Origin: F23-D06 sp002392325
Lineage (GTDB): Bacteria > Bacteroidota > Bacteroidia > Bacteroidales > WCHB1-69
Assembly (NCBI GenBank): GCA_946624065.1
Contig: CAMORT010000002.1
Coordinates: 40,022 to 104,021, forward strand
Direction of reading: 5' to 3'
DNA: 64,000 nt
Shown piece by piece: positions 35,499-43,426 of this stretch. The notes beneath the pieces are model-generated. The model saw only the letters and a list, made by a program, of their open reading frames with translations, did no database searches and was not told the origin of the DNA. Numbering within the stretch: the stretch's first letter is position 1; each line of letters opens with the position of its first letter. A program made the translations under genes and the position numbers.

Positions 35499-36011
35499 TT
35501 ATTTAGCAGGAACATAGTTCATAGTGAGGGTGTAAGTACCCTTAGCACCTTGCTCATCATCATTGAATGTGCAGAGGAATTTGAATTGGTTCTCATCCAA
35601 AGTAAGGATGTGAACATATTCCTGAACTTCATCATAGAAGAAAGGAACTTGCATGAAGATCCAACCATCGTTTTGTTCATCAATTCTCCAGAGGTAAGCA
35701 ACATCTTGAGTGTAACCATTTTGGTCTTCAGCAGGAAGAAGGTTACCGGGCTTAACGGTCTGAACGCCGTCAGCGGTGAAGGCGATGATGTCGTCTTTCT
35801 CGAAATCATACAGATAACCGTTCACGAGGTCGCCAATGAGTTCGCCACTCAGCATTTCATAAGCGGGTGAGCAAAGAGCGGATTCCAATACCCAACCGTT
35901 CTTCGGAGCGGAAAGATAATCAGCCGTAGTCTTCTCTTGAGGACCAGGACAAGCGGTGAAACAAACTGCAGCAACTGCAGCAACTGCTAATGCTAAAAAT
36001 GTCTTTTTCAT
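35499..36011 (-). CDS. Lipoprotein of unknown function
   Basis: It has 170 residues with a lipoprotein signal (LALAVAAVAAVCFTAC, cysteine at residue 21). The mature part is beta-rich and lipocalin-like in rhythm (GWVLESALCSPAYEM, then DGWIFMQVPFFYDEVQEY and a C-terminal GTYTLTMNY strand), a common type among Bacteroidota lipoproteins. It heads a two-gene unit with the Ala/Glu-rich lipoprotein. A TATTTTTG -7 box lies 60 bases upstream. Function unknown. Confidence 0.65.
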   Translation of the reverse strand: MKKTFLALAVAAVAAVCFTACPGPQEKTTADYLSAPKNGWVLESALCSPAYEMLSGELIGDLVNGYLYDFEKDDIIAFTADGVQTVKPGNLLPAEDQNGYTQDVAYLWRIDEQNDGWIFMQVPFFYDEVQEYVHILTLDENQFKFLCTFNDDEQGAKGTYTLTMNYVPAK

Positions 36012-36070
36012 TTTTTTGAAAATTTAAGTTATTAATTAAGGTTTAAAATTCGAACTTTTCTTAAAGCTCG

Positions 36071-36078
36071 CAAAAATA
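36071..36078 (-). promoter_or_regulatory. -7 box of the lipoprotein pair
   Basis: TATTTTTG followed by CGAG on the minus strand. The remaining gap to the exbB gene (36079-36360) is A/T-rich and holds only a degenerate plus-strand TACTTTTA; I see no other structure. Confidence 0.5.
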
Positions 36079-36360
36079 AAAAATTTTTAATATAGAAATT
36101 CTTAAAAAAACAAAAAAATCACATGGGGAAAAAATATGGTATTTTTTTATAAAACATCTTAAAAAAAAATGTACTTTTACGCCCTTGAAATAATGTGGTG
36201 TTTTTTCATGTGTCGGGAGGGCGTTTTACCATTCATAATTATTGGATTAAAAGCAAGGGTTAGATTTGGAGGAGGCCACAAAGTTTAAAAGAAATTTTTT
36301 GAAAATCAATTAGATATCAAGTGTTATATTAATCATTAAAAATTTAAACTAAAAAGTATT

Positions 36361-37170
36361 ATGAAAAAAGTAGTCTCATTACTTGCCGTCTTAGGTTTCT
36401 TAACCTTCGGTATTGCAAACGTGTCATTTGCCGCAAATGATCAAAAAACAGACAAAGCGACGACAGAACAAGTTGCTGACTCTGCTGCTGCTCCCGCAGC
36501 CGCACAGGCAGAATTGTCAGAAGATCCTGATGATGCTGTGAACCATGGCTTGCATTACACTTTGAAAGAGAAATTCATCCAGGGTGGTGCCGTGTGGATG
36601 ACCCCGGTGCTCATCTGTTTGATTTTAGGTCTTGCCTTCGTGATTGAGCGTATATTCTATCTCAACCTCTCAACGGTGAATTCCAAGAAACTCTTAACCA
36701 AGATTGAGGATGCTCTCAAGAATGGTGGTGTTGAGAAGGCAAAAGATATCTGCCGCGACACCAAAGGCCCTCTCGCCGCTGTGTTCTATCAAGGTCTCGA
36801 CCGTTATGACGAAGGTCTTGAGTCTGTTGAAAAATCTGTGGTTTCCTACGGTGGCGTTCAAATGGCCAAACTCGAAACCAACCTTACCTGGATCAGCTTG
36901 TTCATCGCCATCGCTCCTTCCTTGGGATTCTTGGGTACTGTGATTGGTATGGTGCAAGCATTCGATGACATCGAGCGCGCCGGTGATATCTCCCCGACCA
37001 TCGTGGCTGGCGGTATGAAAGTGGCCTTGTTGACCACCGTGTTCGGTTTGATCACCGCCATGATCCTCCAAGTGTTCTACAACTATCTGCTTACCAAAGT
37101 TGACAGCATTGTGAACGATATGGAAGATGCCACCATCTCCTTTATGGATATTTTGGTGAAGAACAAATAA
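36361..37170 (+). CDS. exbB: ExbB/TolQ/MotA-family proton channel subunit
   Basis: Inner-membrane subunit of a TonB energiser complex. It has 269 residues. An N-terminal signal-like stretch (LLAVLGFLTFGIANVSFA) is followed by an Ala/Glu-rich periplasmic segment of about 45 residues, then three membrane spans. The family segment LSFLGTVIGM-like PSLGFLGTVIGMVQAFDDI lies near residue 193. It is first of four genes with a middle coiled-coil protein and two ExbD genes, a layout typical of this phylum. The tonB gene is not adjacent. Confidence 0.88.
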   Translation: MKKVVSLLAVLGFLTFGIANVSFAANDQKTDKATTEQVADSAAAPAAAQAELSEDPDDAVNHGLHYTLKEKFIQGGAVWMTPVLICLILGLAFVIERIFYLNLSTVNSKKLLTKIEDALKNGGVEKAKDICRDTKGPLAAVFYQGLDRYDEGLESVEKSVVSYGGVQMAKLETNLTWISLFIAIAPSLGFLGTVIGMVQAFDDIERAGDISPTIVAGGMKVALLTTVFGLITAMILQVFYNYLLTKVDSIVNDMEDATISFMDILVKNK

Positions 37171-37218
37171 TCCATTTTCTAAAACAACCTCGTTATTTAT
37201 TATAAATACTATATTATA

Positions 37219-38166
37219 ATGAAGGATAAAATCATTAAAATCATAATATTTGCAGTCGCGATCTTGGATTGTATCCTGGCTCTTGCCTTCGCTTTCACAT
37301 TTGATGATGACAAGAAGGATGCATTCTCTCAAGCTCGTTTGGTCCAGGCCGAAAATCCTGCGATGATGGCCGACCTTTCCTCTGCAACCCCCGAATCCCT
37401 TCCCGACTTGGTCACAAAGTACCAAGCCGACATGAAAAATCTGAATGACTCTTTGAAAGGTGTCCAACTCCAAAAAGATATTCTTTATACATATCTCCAG
37501 GATTTGAAAAACTTGGATGAGAACAATTTCGAACAATACAAAGCTGACTTCCCGACCCGCGCAGAAGGCCTCTTCGCCAAATGCGACAAAAAACAGGAAT
37601 ACATTGACGGTTTCAATAAGGTGAACACTTTCAAAGATTTGGAAGGTTATCTCCGCAAAATCGAAAGTGAGTATGCTTCCCTGAAACAAAGTTATTTGGA
37701 GGGTTGCAACTACATGAAGGCCGCCAACTCCCTTGTTTCCAGAGCCGACATGATCAATGCCACCGCTTCCGCTAACAAGAAAGCCGCCGATTTGGAAGAC
37801 ATGCAGAAAGATCTTAAGAGCTTCAAATCCAGCTCCAAACTGCAGACACTGTTTATGATCATAGGTTACTGCCTCGGCGGACTCACTCTCTTCCTGTTGC
37901 TCTATTTCGCATTGGTGAAGATGTTCAAAGAGTTCAAGTCTTCCTATAAGATTCTCATTGTGCTGGCTCTGTTCGCCCTCGTCGTATTCATCGGCTATGT
38001 CATCGGTTCTCCCGTGCTGAGTCCTTCCGCTATCAAGATGGGCTTGTCAGTCAACGGTTTCAAGATGGTGAACGCAGCTTGTTTCACAGTATATGTTTGT
38101 TTGTTGGGTGCTCTCCTGGCCATCCTCGTCACAGGCATTATGAGCGCTGTTAAAAATAGAAGATAA
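37219..38166 (+). CDS. Membrane protein encoded between exbB and exbD
   Basis: It has 315 residues. One N-terminal span (8-27) precedes a charged, helix-rich domain of about 180 residues with coiled-coil character (VTKYQADMKNLNDSLKGVQ, LEDMQKDLKSFKSSSK). Three more spans follow at about 215-237, 245-265 and 290-312. It has no recognised domain. Its fixed position between exbB and exbD and the one-base gap to exbD suggest a structural or regulatory part of the energiser complex; this is context-based inference. Confidence 0.65.
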   Translation: MKDKIIKIIIFAVAILDCILALAFAFTFDDDKKDAFSQARLVQAENPAMMADLSSATPESLPDLVTKYQADMKNLNDSLKGVQLQKDILYTYLQDLKNLDENNFEQYKADFPTRAEGLFAKCDKKQEYIDGFNKVNTFKDLEGYLRKIESEYASLKQSYLEGCNYMKAANSLVSRADMINATASANKKAADLEDMQKDLKSFKSSSKLQTLFMIIGYCLGGLTLFLLLYFALVKMFKEFKSSYKILIVLALFALVVFIGYVIGSPVLSPSAIKMGLSVNGFKMVNAACFTVYVCLLGALLAILVTGIMSAVKNRR

Positions 38167-38167
38167 C

Positions 38168-38755
38168 ATGAGTACAAGAAAAACACCGGGATTAAACACA
38201 GGTGCTTCGGCAGATATTTCCTTCCTGCTGTTGACCTTCTTCTTGTTGACATCCTCCATCAATACCGAACAAGGTATTCCTCGTAAGTTACCGCCTCCAA
38301 AGGCGGACGACACCGAGGAAGTGAAGGCCGATATCAACAAGCGTAACGTTTTGAACGTATTGGTGAACTATCTCGACCAGATCTCCGTCAATGGTGAAGT
38401 GATGCCGGTTTCGGAATTGAAAGATAAGGCCAAGGAGTTTTTCTCAAACCCCACTAACGACCCTTCTCTTCCGGAAAAGGTGAACAAACCCATTGAAGGT
38501 ATCGGTGATTTTGCCGTGTCCAAGGGCGTTGTGTCCCTGACCAACGACCAGGGCACCAGCTACAATATGTATGTGCAGGTGCAGAACGAACTTCAGCGCG
38601 CCGTGAACGAATTGCGTGACGAGACTTCCCTCCAATATTTCGGAAAGAAGTATGACGCACTCGATTCCGCCGCGCAAAGAGCCGTTACCGCCGCTATTCC
38701 GATGAGCATTTCTGAGGCTCCGCCTATGGACTGGAGCAAGGGCGGCGCACAATAA
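38168..38755 (+). CDS. exbD: ExbD/TolR-family subunit 1
   Basis: It has 195 residues. Cytoplasmic start STRKTPGLNTGASADISFLL, with the conserved membrane aspartate in ADISF at the start of the single span, then a periplasmic domain. It is longer than usual because of an extension after residue 135. It begins one base after the stop of the middle protein, so translation is probably coupled. Confidence 0.88.
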   Translation: MSTRKTPGLNTGASADISFLLLTFFLLTSSINTEQGIPRKLPPPKADDTEEVKADINKRNVLNVLVNYLDQISVNGEVMPVSELKDKAKEFFSNPTNDPSLPEKVNKPIEGIGDFAVSKGVVSLTNDQGTSYNMYVQVQNELQRAVNELRDETSLQYFGKKYDALDSAAQRAVTAAIPMSISEAPPMDWSKGGAQ

Positions 38756-38775
38756 TCCTTAAAATTTGAAAGATT

Positions 38776-39258
38776 ATGTCAAGATTTAAAAAGAACGGAA
38801 AAAAAGAGACGCCGGAACTCAATATGGGCTCCATGTCTGATATTATCTTTATGTTTTTGTTCTTCTTTATGGTGATCACCACCATGCGTGAGGCCTCACT
38901 GAAAGTGCATTTCACTCCGCCTCAAGCAACTGAAATCCAGAAGCTTGAGAAGAAATCACTCGTGGCCAACATCTATGTGGGCGCACCTATCAGCAAGAAC
39001 GAGAACACCCTCCCCCCCGGCGAGGTTTCCGTGCAATTGAACGACCAGACCATCAAGGCAGAAGAGCTTGTGTCTGATGTGCGCGACTTTATCGGAACTG
39101 AGAAAGAGTCCCGCGACGCACAAGACCGCGACAAACTGACCTTCTCCTTGAAAGTGGACAAGGATGTTCAGATGCGTTACGTGAACACCATTAAGCAAGA
39201 ACTTCGTAAGAACAACGCGCTTAAAATCAACTACGCCGCTGGTAAAAGGGCAAATTAG
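38776..39258 (+). CDS. exbD: ExbD/TolR-family subunit 2
   Basis: It has 160 residues. The N-terminus SRFKKNGKKETPELNMGSM leads into SDIIFMFLFFFMVITTM, with the conserved aspartate at the membrane entry. A periplasmic domain of about 110 residues follows. It is the second ExbD paralogue and the last gene of the operon, closed by a terminator. Two ExbD copies suggest a heteromeric periplasmic gate. Confidence 0.88.
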   Translation: MSRFKKNGKKETPELNMGSMSDIIFMFLFFFMVITTMREASLKVHFTPPQATEIQKLEKKSLVANIYVGAPISKNENTLPPGEVSVQLNDQTIKAEELVSDVRDFIGTEKESRDAQDRDKLTFSLKVDKDVQMRYVNTIKQELRKNNALKINYAAGKRAN

Positions 39259-39284
39259 TCTTTGCTAACCACTATTCTGTATAT

Positions 39285-39313
39285 AAGGCAGGCTTTTGGC
39301 CTGCCTTTTTTTT
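39285..39313 (+). terminator. Terminator of the exbB-exbD operon
   Basis: Nine-base stem (39285-39293 AAGGCAGGC with GCCTGCCTT 39299-39307) and TTTTG loop, followed by a T-run. The next -7 box begins two bases after it. Confidence 0.92.
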
Positions 39314-39314
39314 G

Positions 39315-39322
39315 TATTTTTG
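39315..39322 (+). promoter_or_regulatory. -7 box of the yicC promoter
   Basis: TATTTTTG followed by CGG, 20 bases before the ATG at 39343, which rules out the upstream TTG start. Confidence 0.65.
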
Positions 39323-39342
39323 CGGCGCAAAAAACTGATACT

Positions 39343-40215
39343 ATGATAAAATCCATGACCGGCTTCGGGCGCACCGCCATCGAGGTCACCGGCAAATCCA
39401 TCACCATCGAGATCCGCACGCTCAACAGCAAACAACTCGACCTTAACACGCGCATCGCGCCGCTGTTCCGCAACAACGAGAACGAGATCCGGGCGCTCAT
39501 CTCCCACGAACTGGAAAGAGGCAAAATCGACTTCACCCTTTCCATCGAAAAGAATGCGGCATCCACGGTTTCCATTAACCCCGAACTTGCCAAATCCTAC
39601 TACGAAACACTTAATGTGCTTTCCAAGGAGTTGGGAAATCCAGTAGAGAGTGACATTTTCCTGCAAGTGCTCCGTATGCCGGACGTGATTTCCACGCCGC
39701 AAGAAGATCTTTCTGATGAACTATGGTATGCCGTAAAAAACGCTATCCAGGAAACCTGCGACAAGGTGAACGACTTCCGCCTCGCTGAAGGTGCTGTGCT
39801 GGCCAAGGATTTTGAGAAACGCATTTGCCTCATCCGCGATATGATTGACGAAGTTACACCTTTTGAGGAGAATCGTATCGCCACCCTCCGAGCCAAGTTC
39901 GAGAAAGGCATTGCTGAACTCAGTCCGAAAGTGCAGTTCGATCCCAACCGCATGGAACAGGAGATTTTCTTCTACATTGAGAAACTTGATATTACGGAAG
40001 AAAAAGTGCGCCTGCGCAAACACTGTGACTATTTCCTTGAGACTATGGCAGAACCTCAGGCCAATGGCAAGAAACTGGGATTCATCGTTCAGGAGTGCGG
40101 CCGCGAAATCAACACCCTCGGTTCCAAAAGCAATGACTTCAATATCCAGCAAATTGTGGTCCGCATGAAAGACGAACTGGAGAAACTGAAGGAACAGCTT
40201 GCCAACATTCTATAA
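39343..40215 (+). CDS. YicC/YloC-family endoribonuclease
   Basis: It has 290 residues from the ATG at 39343, in line with the family. The N-terminus MIKSMTGFGR and the segment IRTLNSKQLDLNTR are family signatures, as are RMEQEIFFYIEKLDITEE near residue 205 and the C-terminal GFIVQECGREINTLGSKSND. E. coli YicC is an RNase acting on small RNAs; this gene is inferred to do likewise. A heptamer repeat array lies downstream, before der. Confidence 0.9.
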   Translation: MIKSMTGFGRTAIEVTGKSITIEIRTLNSKQLDLNTRIAPLFRNNENEIRALISHELERGKIDFTLSIEKNAASTVSINPELAKSYYETLNVLSKELGNPVESDIFLQVLRMPDVISTPQEDLSDELWYAVKNAIQETCDKVNDFRLAEGAVLAKDFEKRICLIRDMIDEVTPFEENRIATLRAKFEKGIAELSPKVQFDPNRMEQEIFFYIEKLDITEEKVRLRKHCDYFLETMAEPQANGKKLGFIVQECGREINTLGSKSNDFNIQQIVVRMKDELEKLKEQLANIL

Positions 40216-40253
40216 TAGGAATAGAGGTTTGTAAAGTTAAAAGAGGGAAAGAA

Positions 40254-40302
40254 AAAGACTTGAGACCTGAGACTTGAGACGTAAGACGTAAGACGTAAGA
40301 CG
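40254..40302 (+). repeat. Tandem heptamer array 1 (TNAGACN)
   Basis: Seven units in register: AAAGACT, TGAGACC, TGAGACT, TGAGACG and three TAAGACG. It starts 39 bases after the yicC stop and lies ahead of der. The same unit occurs as six-unit arrays at 60248 and 61476. Confidence 0.85.
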
Positions 40303-40389
40303 AATAGCCGAAGTTCATAGTCATCGTTCATAGTTTCTTACTCTCTTAACACCAAATCCCAATATCCAACACCAAACACCCAATTTCCA

Positions 40390-41694
40390 ATGTCCAATAT
40401 ATTATCCCTTATCGGCAGGCCCAATGTGGGCAAATCAACCTTGTTTAACCGGCTTATCAAAGCCCGCGAGGCCATTGTGGATTCTGTGGCCGGCGTTACC
40501 CGCGACCGTCATTACGGCAAGTCGGACTGGAACGGTTATGAGTTTTCCGTCATCGATACCGGTGGTTATGTGGTGGGATCCGATGATATTTTCGAGTCCG
40601 AAATCCGCAAGCAGGCACAGTTGGCCATTGAAGAATCGGATGTGATTGTTTTTATGGTGGATGGTCGTGAGGGTTTGACGCCATTGGATGAGGAGGTGGC
40701 CCAGATATTGCGCCGTTCTAAGAAACCTTATTATCTGGCCGTGAATAAGATAGACAGTCCGAGCAATTTCTTCGACTATGCCGAATTCTATGCCTTGGGT
40801 GTGGAACAGGTGTTCCCCATCTCTGCTGTTTCAGGAGGTGGAACCGGCGAGTTGTTGGATGAAGTGGTGAAACATTTCTCCAAGGACATTGAACATGCCC
40901 CGGACGACCTGCCGCGCATTGCTATCGTGGGCAAGCCCAATGTGGGCAAGTCCTCCATTATCAATGCATTCTTGGGTGAAGACCGTCATATTGTCACGCC
41001 TTTGGCCGGCACCACCCGCGACACCATTTTCACACGCTATCGCAACTTCGGTTTCGACTTTTATCTCATTGACACAGCCGGTTTGCGCAAAAAGAGCAAA
41101 GTGGAAGAGGATTTAGAGTTCTATTCTGTGATGCGCGCCGTGCGTTCCATTGAGAACGCTGATGTGTGTATCGTCATGGCTGACGCTTCGCAAGGATTTG
41201 ACCAACAAGATCTTAACATTTTCGGTCTCGCTGCCCGTAACCACAAAGGCGTGGTGGTGGTGATGAACAAATGGGATTTGATAGAAAAAGATACCCATAC
41301 CCATAAAGAGTATGAGGACTTGATCAAAAAACGCATTGCCCCGTTCAATGATGTGCCCATCATTTTCACTTCTGTGATGGAAAAACAGCGCATTTACAAG
41401 GTTTTGGAAACGGCTATAGAGGTGTATAAAAACCGCACGCGCAAGGTTTCCACTTCTGAGTTGAACGATGTGATGTTGCCGATTATCCAGAACACCCCGC
41501 CGCCCATCAACAAGGACAAGGTCATCCGTATCAAATATGTGACGCAGTTGCCTGTGGCGTACCCCAGTTTTGCGTTTTTCTGCAACCTGCCGCAGTATGT
41601 CACGGATCCCTACAAGCGTTTTCTGGAGAATCAGATTCGCAAGCATTGGGACTATTCCGGAGTGCCGATGGAAATCTATTTTAGAAAGAAATAA
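40390..41694 (+). CDS. der: Ribosome biogenesis GTPase Der
   Basis: Tandem GTPase needed for 50S assembly. It has 434 residues. Two G domains: GRPNVGKSTLFNRL at residue 8 with NKID near residue 117, and GKPNVGKSSIINAF near residue 180 with NKWD near residue 295. A C-terminal KH-like domain follows (IRIKYVTQLPVAYPSFAFF). The length is usual. The GNAT gene starts 29 bases downstream. Confidence 0.96.
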   Translation: MSNILSLIGRPNVGKSTLFNRLIKAREAIVDSVAGVTRDRHYGKSDWNGYEFSVIDTGGYVVGSDDIFESEIRKQAQLAIEESDVIVFMVDGREGLTPLDEEVAQILRRSKKPYYLAVNKIDSPSNFFDYAEFYALGVEQVFPISAVSGGGTGELLDEVVKHFSKDIEHAPDDLPRIAIVGKPNVGKSSIINAFLGEDRHIVTPLAGTTRDTIFTRYRNFGFDFYLIDTAGLRKKSKVEEDLEFYSVMRAVRSIENADVCIVMADASQGFDQQDLNIFGLAARNHKGVVVVMNKWDLIEKDTHTHKEYEDLIKKRIAPFNDVPIIFTSVMEKQRIYKVLETAIEVYKNRTRKVSTSELNDVMLPIIQNTPPPINKDKVIRIKYVTQLPVAYPSFAFFCNLPQYVTDPYKRFLENQIRKHWDYSGVPMEIYFRKK

Positions 41695-41723
41695 GTTTGA
41701 AAACCCAAGGGGTGCATATTGGC

Positions 41724-42308
41724 ATGGAGAATCACAGCCAGAAAACATTCACCATCCGTCCTGCTTGTGAGAAGGAGGCCGCATTCCTCGCGCGTTGCGT
41801 GTGCGAGGGCATCGGGTTTGAGATTTTTGAACAAGAAACGGATCTGAACACCCAGATTGCCAATGGGTTGACGCCGTTGGCTGCGCGGGAGGACACGCTA
41901 TACAGTTATCGTCATGCGTTGGTGGCCGAAGTGGATGGTGTTGTGGCGGGTGCGCTGATTTCTTATCCGGGTGAGCAGTATCATCAGCTGCGCAATAATA
42001 CCTTCTGTGAGTTGCCTGCCTTCCGAGAACTGGATTTGGACGCTATGCCCGACGAAGCGGGTGCCGGTGAGTTTTATCTGGACACCTTGGCAGTGTTGCC
42101 GCAATATCGCCGCCTTGGCATTGGCCGGGAGTTGATGCGCACGCGCATTGCTTGGGCGGAACAAAACCACCCTGAATTGAGAATCACCCTTCTGGTGGAC
42201 CCCGAAAATTTTAAAGGCCAGCGGTTATACAGTAGTCTGGGTTTTGTGGTCACCGACCGCAATGTGGTGGCGTTCAATCATCATTATTGGAAGATGGTGA
42301 AAAAATAA
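41724..42308 (+). CDS. GNAT-family N-acetyltransferase
   Basis: It has 194 residues from the ATG at 41724; an upstream TTG would add nine residues but has no support. The acetyl-CoA loop is LPQYRRLGIGRELMR near residue 125, preceded by the YLDTLAVL strand and followed by LLVDPENFKGQRLYSSLGF. Substrate unknown. It shares direction with der and may be cotranscribed. Confidence 0.82.
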   Translation: MENHSQKTFTIRPACEKEAAFLARCVCEGIGFEIFEQETDLNTQIANGLTPLAAREDTLYSYRHALVAEVDGVVAGALISYPGEQYHQLRNNTFCELPAFRELDLDAMPDEAGAGEFYLDTLAVLPQYRRLGIGRELMRTRIAWAEQNHPELRITLLVDPENFKGQRLYSSLGFVVTDRNVVAFNHHYWKMVKK

Positions 42309-42384
42309 GTTTGGCAATGATATAGCAGTTGACCCAATATTGGTTTCTATTATGTGAATTAACATTTATCATAGCCAAATTTTA

Positions 42385-42392
42385 TATTTTTG
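42385..42392 (+). promoter_or_regulatory. -7 box upstream of the DUF559 cassette
   Basis: TATTTTTG followed by CATTC, outside the left inverted arm. It could drive the DUF559 gene from host DNA. Confidence 0.45.
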
Positions 42393-42430
42393 CATTCTGT
42401 TTGTTGTGCGGAAATTCGTATCATTTTTAT

Positions 42431-43164
42431 TGTCCGCACAACAGTGCGGACGCCCTTAAACTCCCCTTCTTTTTAAGATTTGACGAATGAACGAGTGCAT
42501 AGTCAAAGCATCTTTGACAATGCCGAGTAAAGAGGAAAAGGAGGCGTAGCCTCAACAGGTGGCCGTAGGCCGGGGTAGTAACATGAAAAACATAATACCT
42601 TGTAAACAAATGACCATCATCAACGGCATCAGAATCAAAGACCGTCCTGTCCACAACCTACCCGTGAACAAAGAACTGCAGGGCTATGCACGCAAGAACC
42701 GCAAGGCGGGCAATTTGGCGGAAATCGTTTTCTGGCTTCAGGTGCACGGGAAATCCTTCCACGGGCTGGATTTTGACAGGCAGAAGGTTATCGGAAACTA
42801 TATTGTTGACTTTTATGTGAAGAGACTTGGGCTTGTGGTGGAAATAGACGGCGGCTCCCACAACGAGAAGATGGACTATGATGCCCGGCGTGACGCTTGC
42901 TTGGAGGAACTTGGATTAAGGGTTTTCCGAACGACGGACTACGATGTCTTGCAACATGTGGGCATCGTGTTGGAAGACTTGAGAAAATTCATTGTTGAGA
43001 ATTATGAGCATGAAGGTTCCAAATAAGGAAGAGATCCCCAAGAATCTTAAATTCCAAAAGGATGGCCTGTCGGCCAATCTCCCATATTACTACCCTGCCC
43101 TTCGGGCACCCCTTCTAAAATAGAAGGGGAGTATTAGGGTGTGGCACCAGAGGTGCCGCGGACA
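42431..43164. mobile_element. Candidate mobile cassette: DUF559 gene between matching inverted arms
   Basis: The left arm (42431-42585) and right arm (43083-43164, reverse complement) share modules in the same order: TGTCCGC, a hairpin (42432-42451 left; 43143-43157 right), ACTCCCCTTCT, a CCCCTTCT/AGAAGGGG inverted pair, a GGCC/GCCC hairpin, and GGTAGTAACATG versus GGTAGTAATATG. The left arm holds about 70 extra bases. The DUF559 gene begins at the inner end of the left arm. I see no target-site duplication. Confidence 0.5.
42583..43026 (+). CDS. DUF559 (Vsr-like) endonuclease-domain protein
   Basis: It has 147 residues from the ATG at 42583. The opening MKNIIP is the usual start in this family, which excludes the GTG start upstream. 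Landmarks are the helix ARKNRKAGNLAEIVFWLQV, then FHGLDFDRQKVIGNYIVDFY with the catalytic aspartate region, LVVEIDGGSHNEK, and DARRDACLEELGLRVFRTTD. The fold is that of very-short-patch-repair endonucleases. Its ATG forms the inner boundary of the left inverted arm, so gene and repeat belong together. Nuclease activity is predicted only from the family. Confidence 0.8.
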   Translation: MKNIIPCKQMTIINGIRIKDRPVHNLPVNKELQGYARKNRKAGNLAEIVFWLQVHGKSFHGLDFDRQKVIGNYIVDFYVKRLGLVVEIDGGSHNEKMDYDARRDACLEELGLRVFRTTDYDVLQHVGIVLEDLRKFIVENYEHEGSK

Positions 43165-43363
43165 TAATAAAGAAAATGGCCCTTCACTTTTTTCATGAAA
43201 GGTCAACATCTATATCATTGTTCTATTTTTTTTCCATCGCCTCCTACTTTTCTCCGAAAAATCACCCCTTTTTTTCTGAGAAATTTTTTATACGCTTTGT
43301 AAATAATTGAAAATCAACAAGAAAAAATTTTCTAAAAACTATTGACACAGAGAAAAGGTGTAT

Positions 43364-43371
43364 TACTTTTG
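43364..43371 (+). promoter_or_regulatory. -7 box of the ABC operon promoter, with TTG at -33
   Basis: TACTTTTG follows TTG (43342-43344) by exactly 19 bases, matching the Bacteroidota consensus. The operator at 43374-43395 begins two bases after the -7 box. The rest of 43165-43340 is A/T-rich with no feature I can name. Confidence 0.75.
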
Positions 43372-43373
43372 CG

Positions 43374-43395
43374 GTGTATTAGTTCACTAATACAC
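43374..43395. promoter_or_regulatory. Perfect inverted-repeat operator, probably for the YtrA-type regulator
   Basis: GTGTATTAGT and ACTAATACAC are perfect ten-base inverted arms around TC. Placed just after the -7 box, it would block transcription when bound. GTGTA...TACAC half-sites are known for YtrA-type GntR proteins, and this operon encodes one. Confidence 0.75.
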
Positions 43396-43426
43396 TAAAC
43401 AAGTAAAACACTAAACTTTTTACATT

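Noticed and set aside
42309..43426. Insertion sequence or integron around the DUF559 gene
   Set aside because: No transposase, integrase or attC-like structure is visible; only inverted arms and the nuclease gene.
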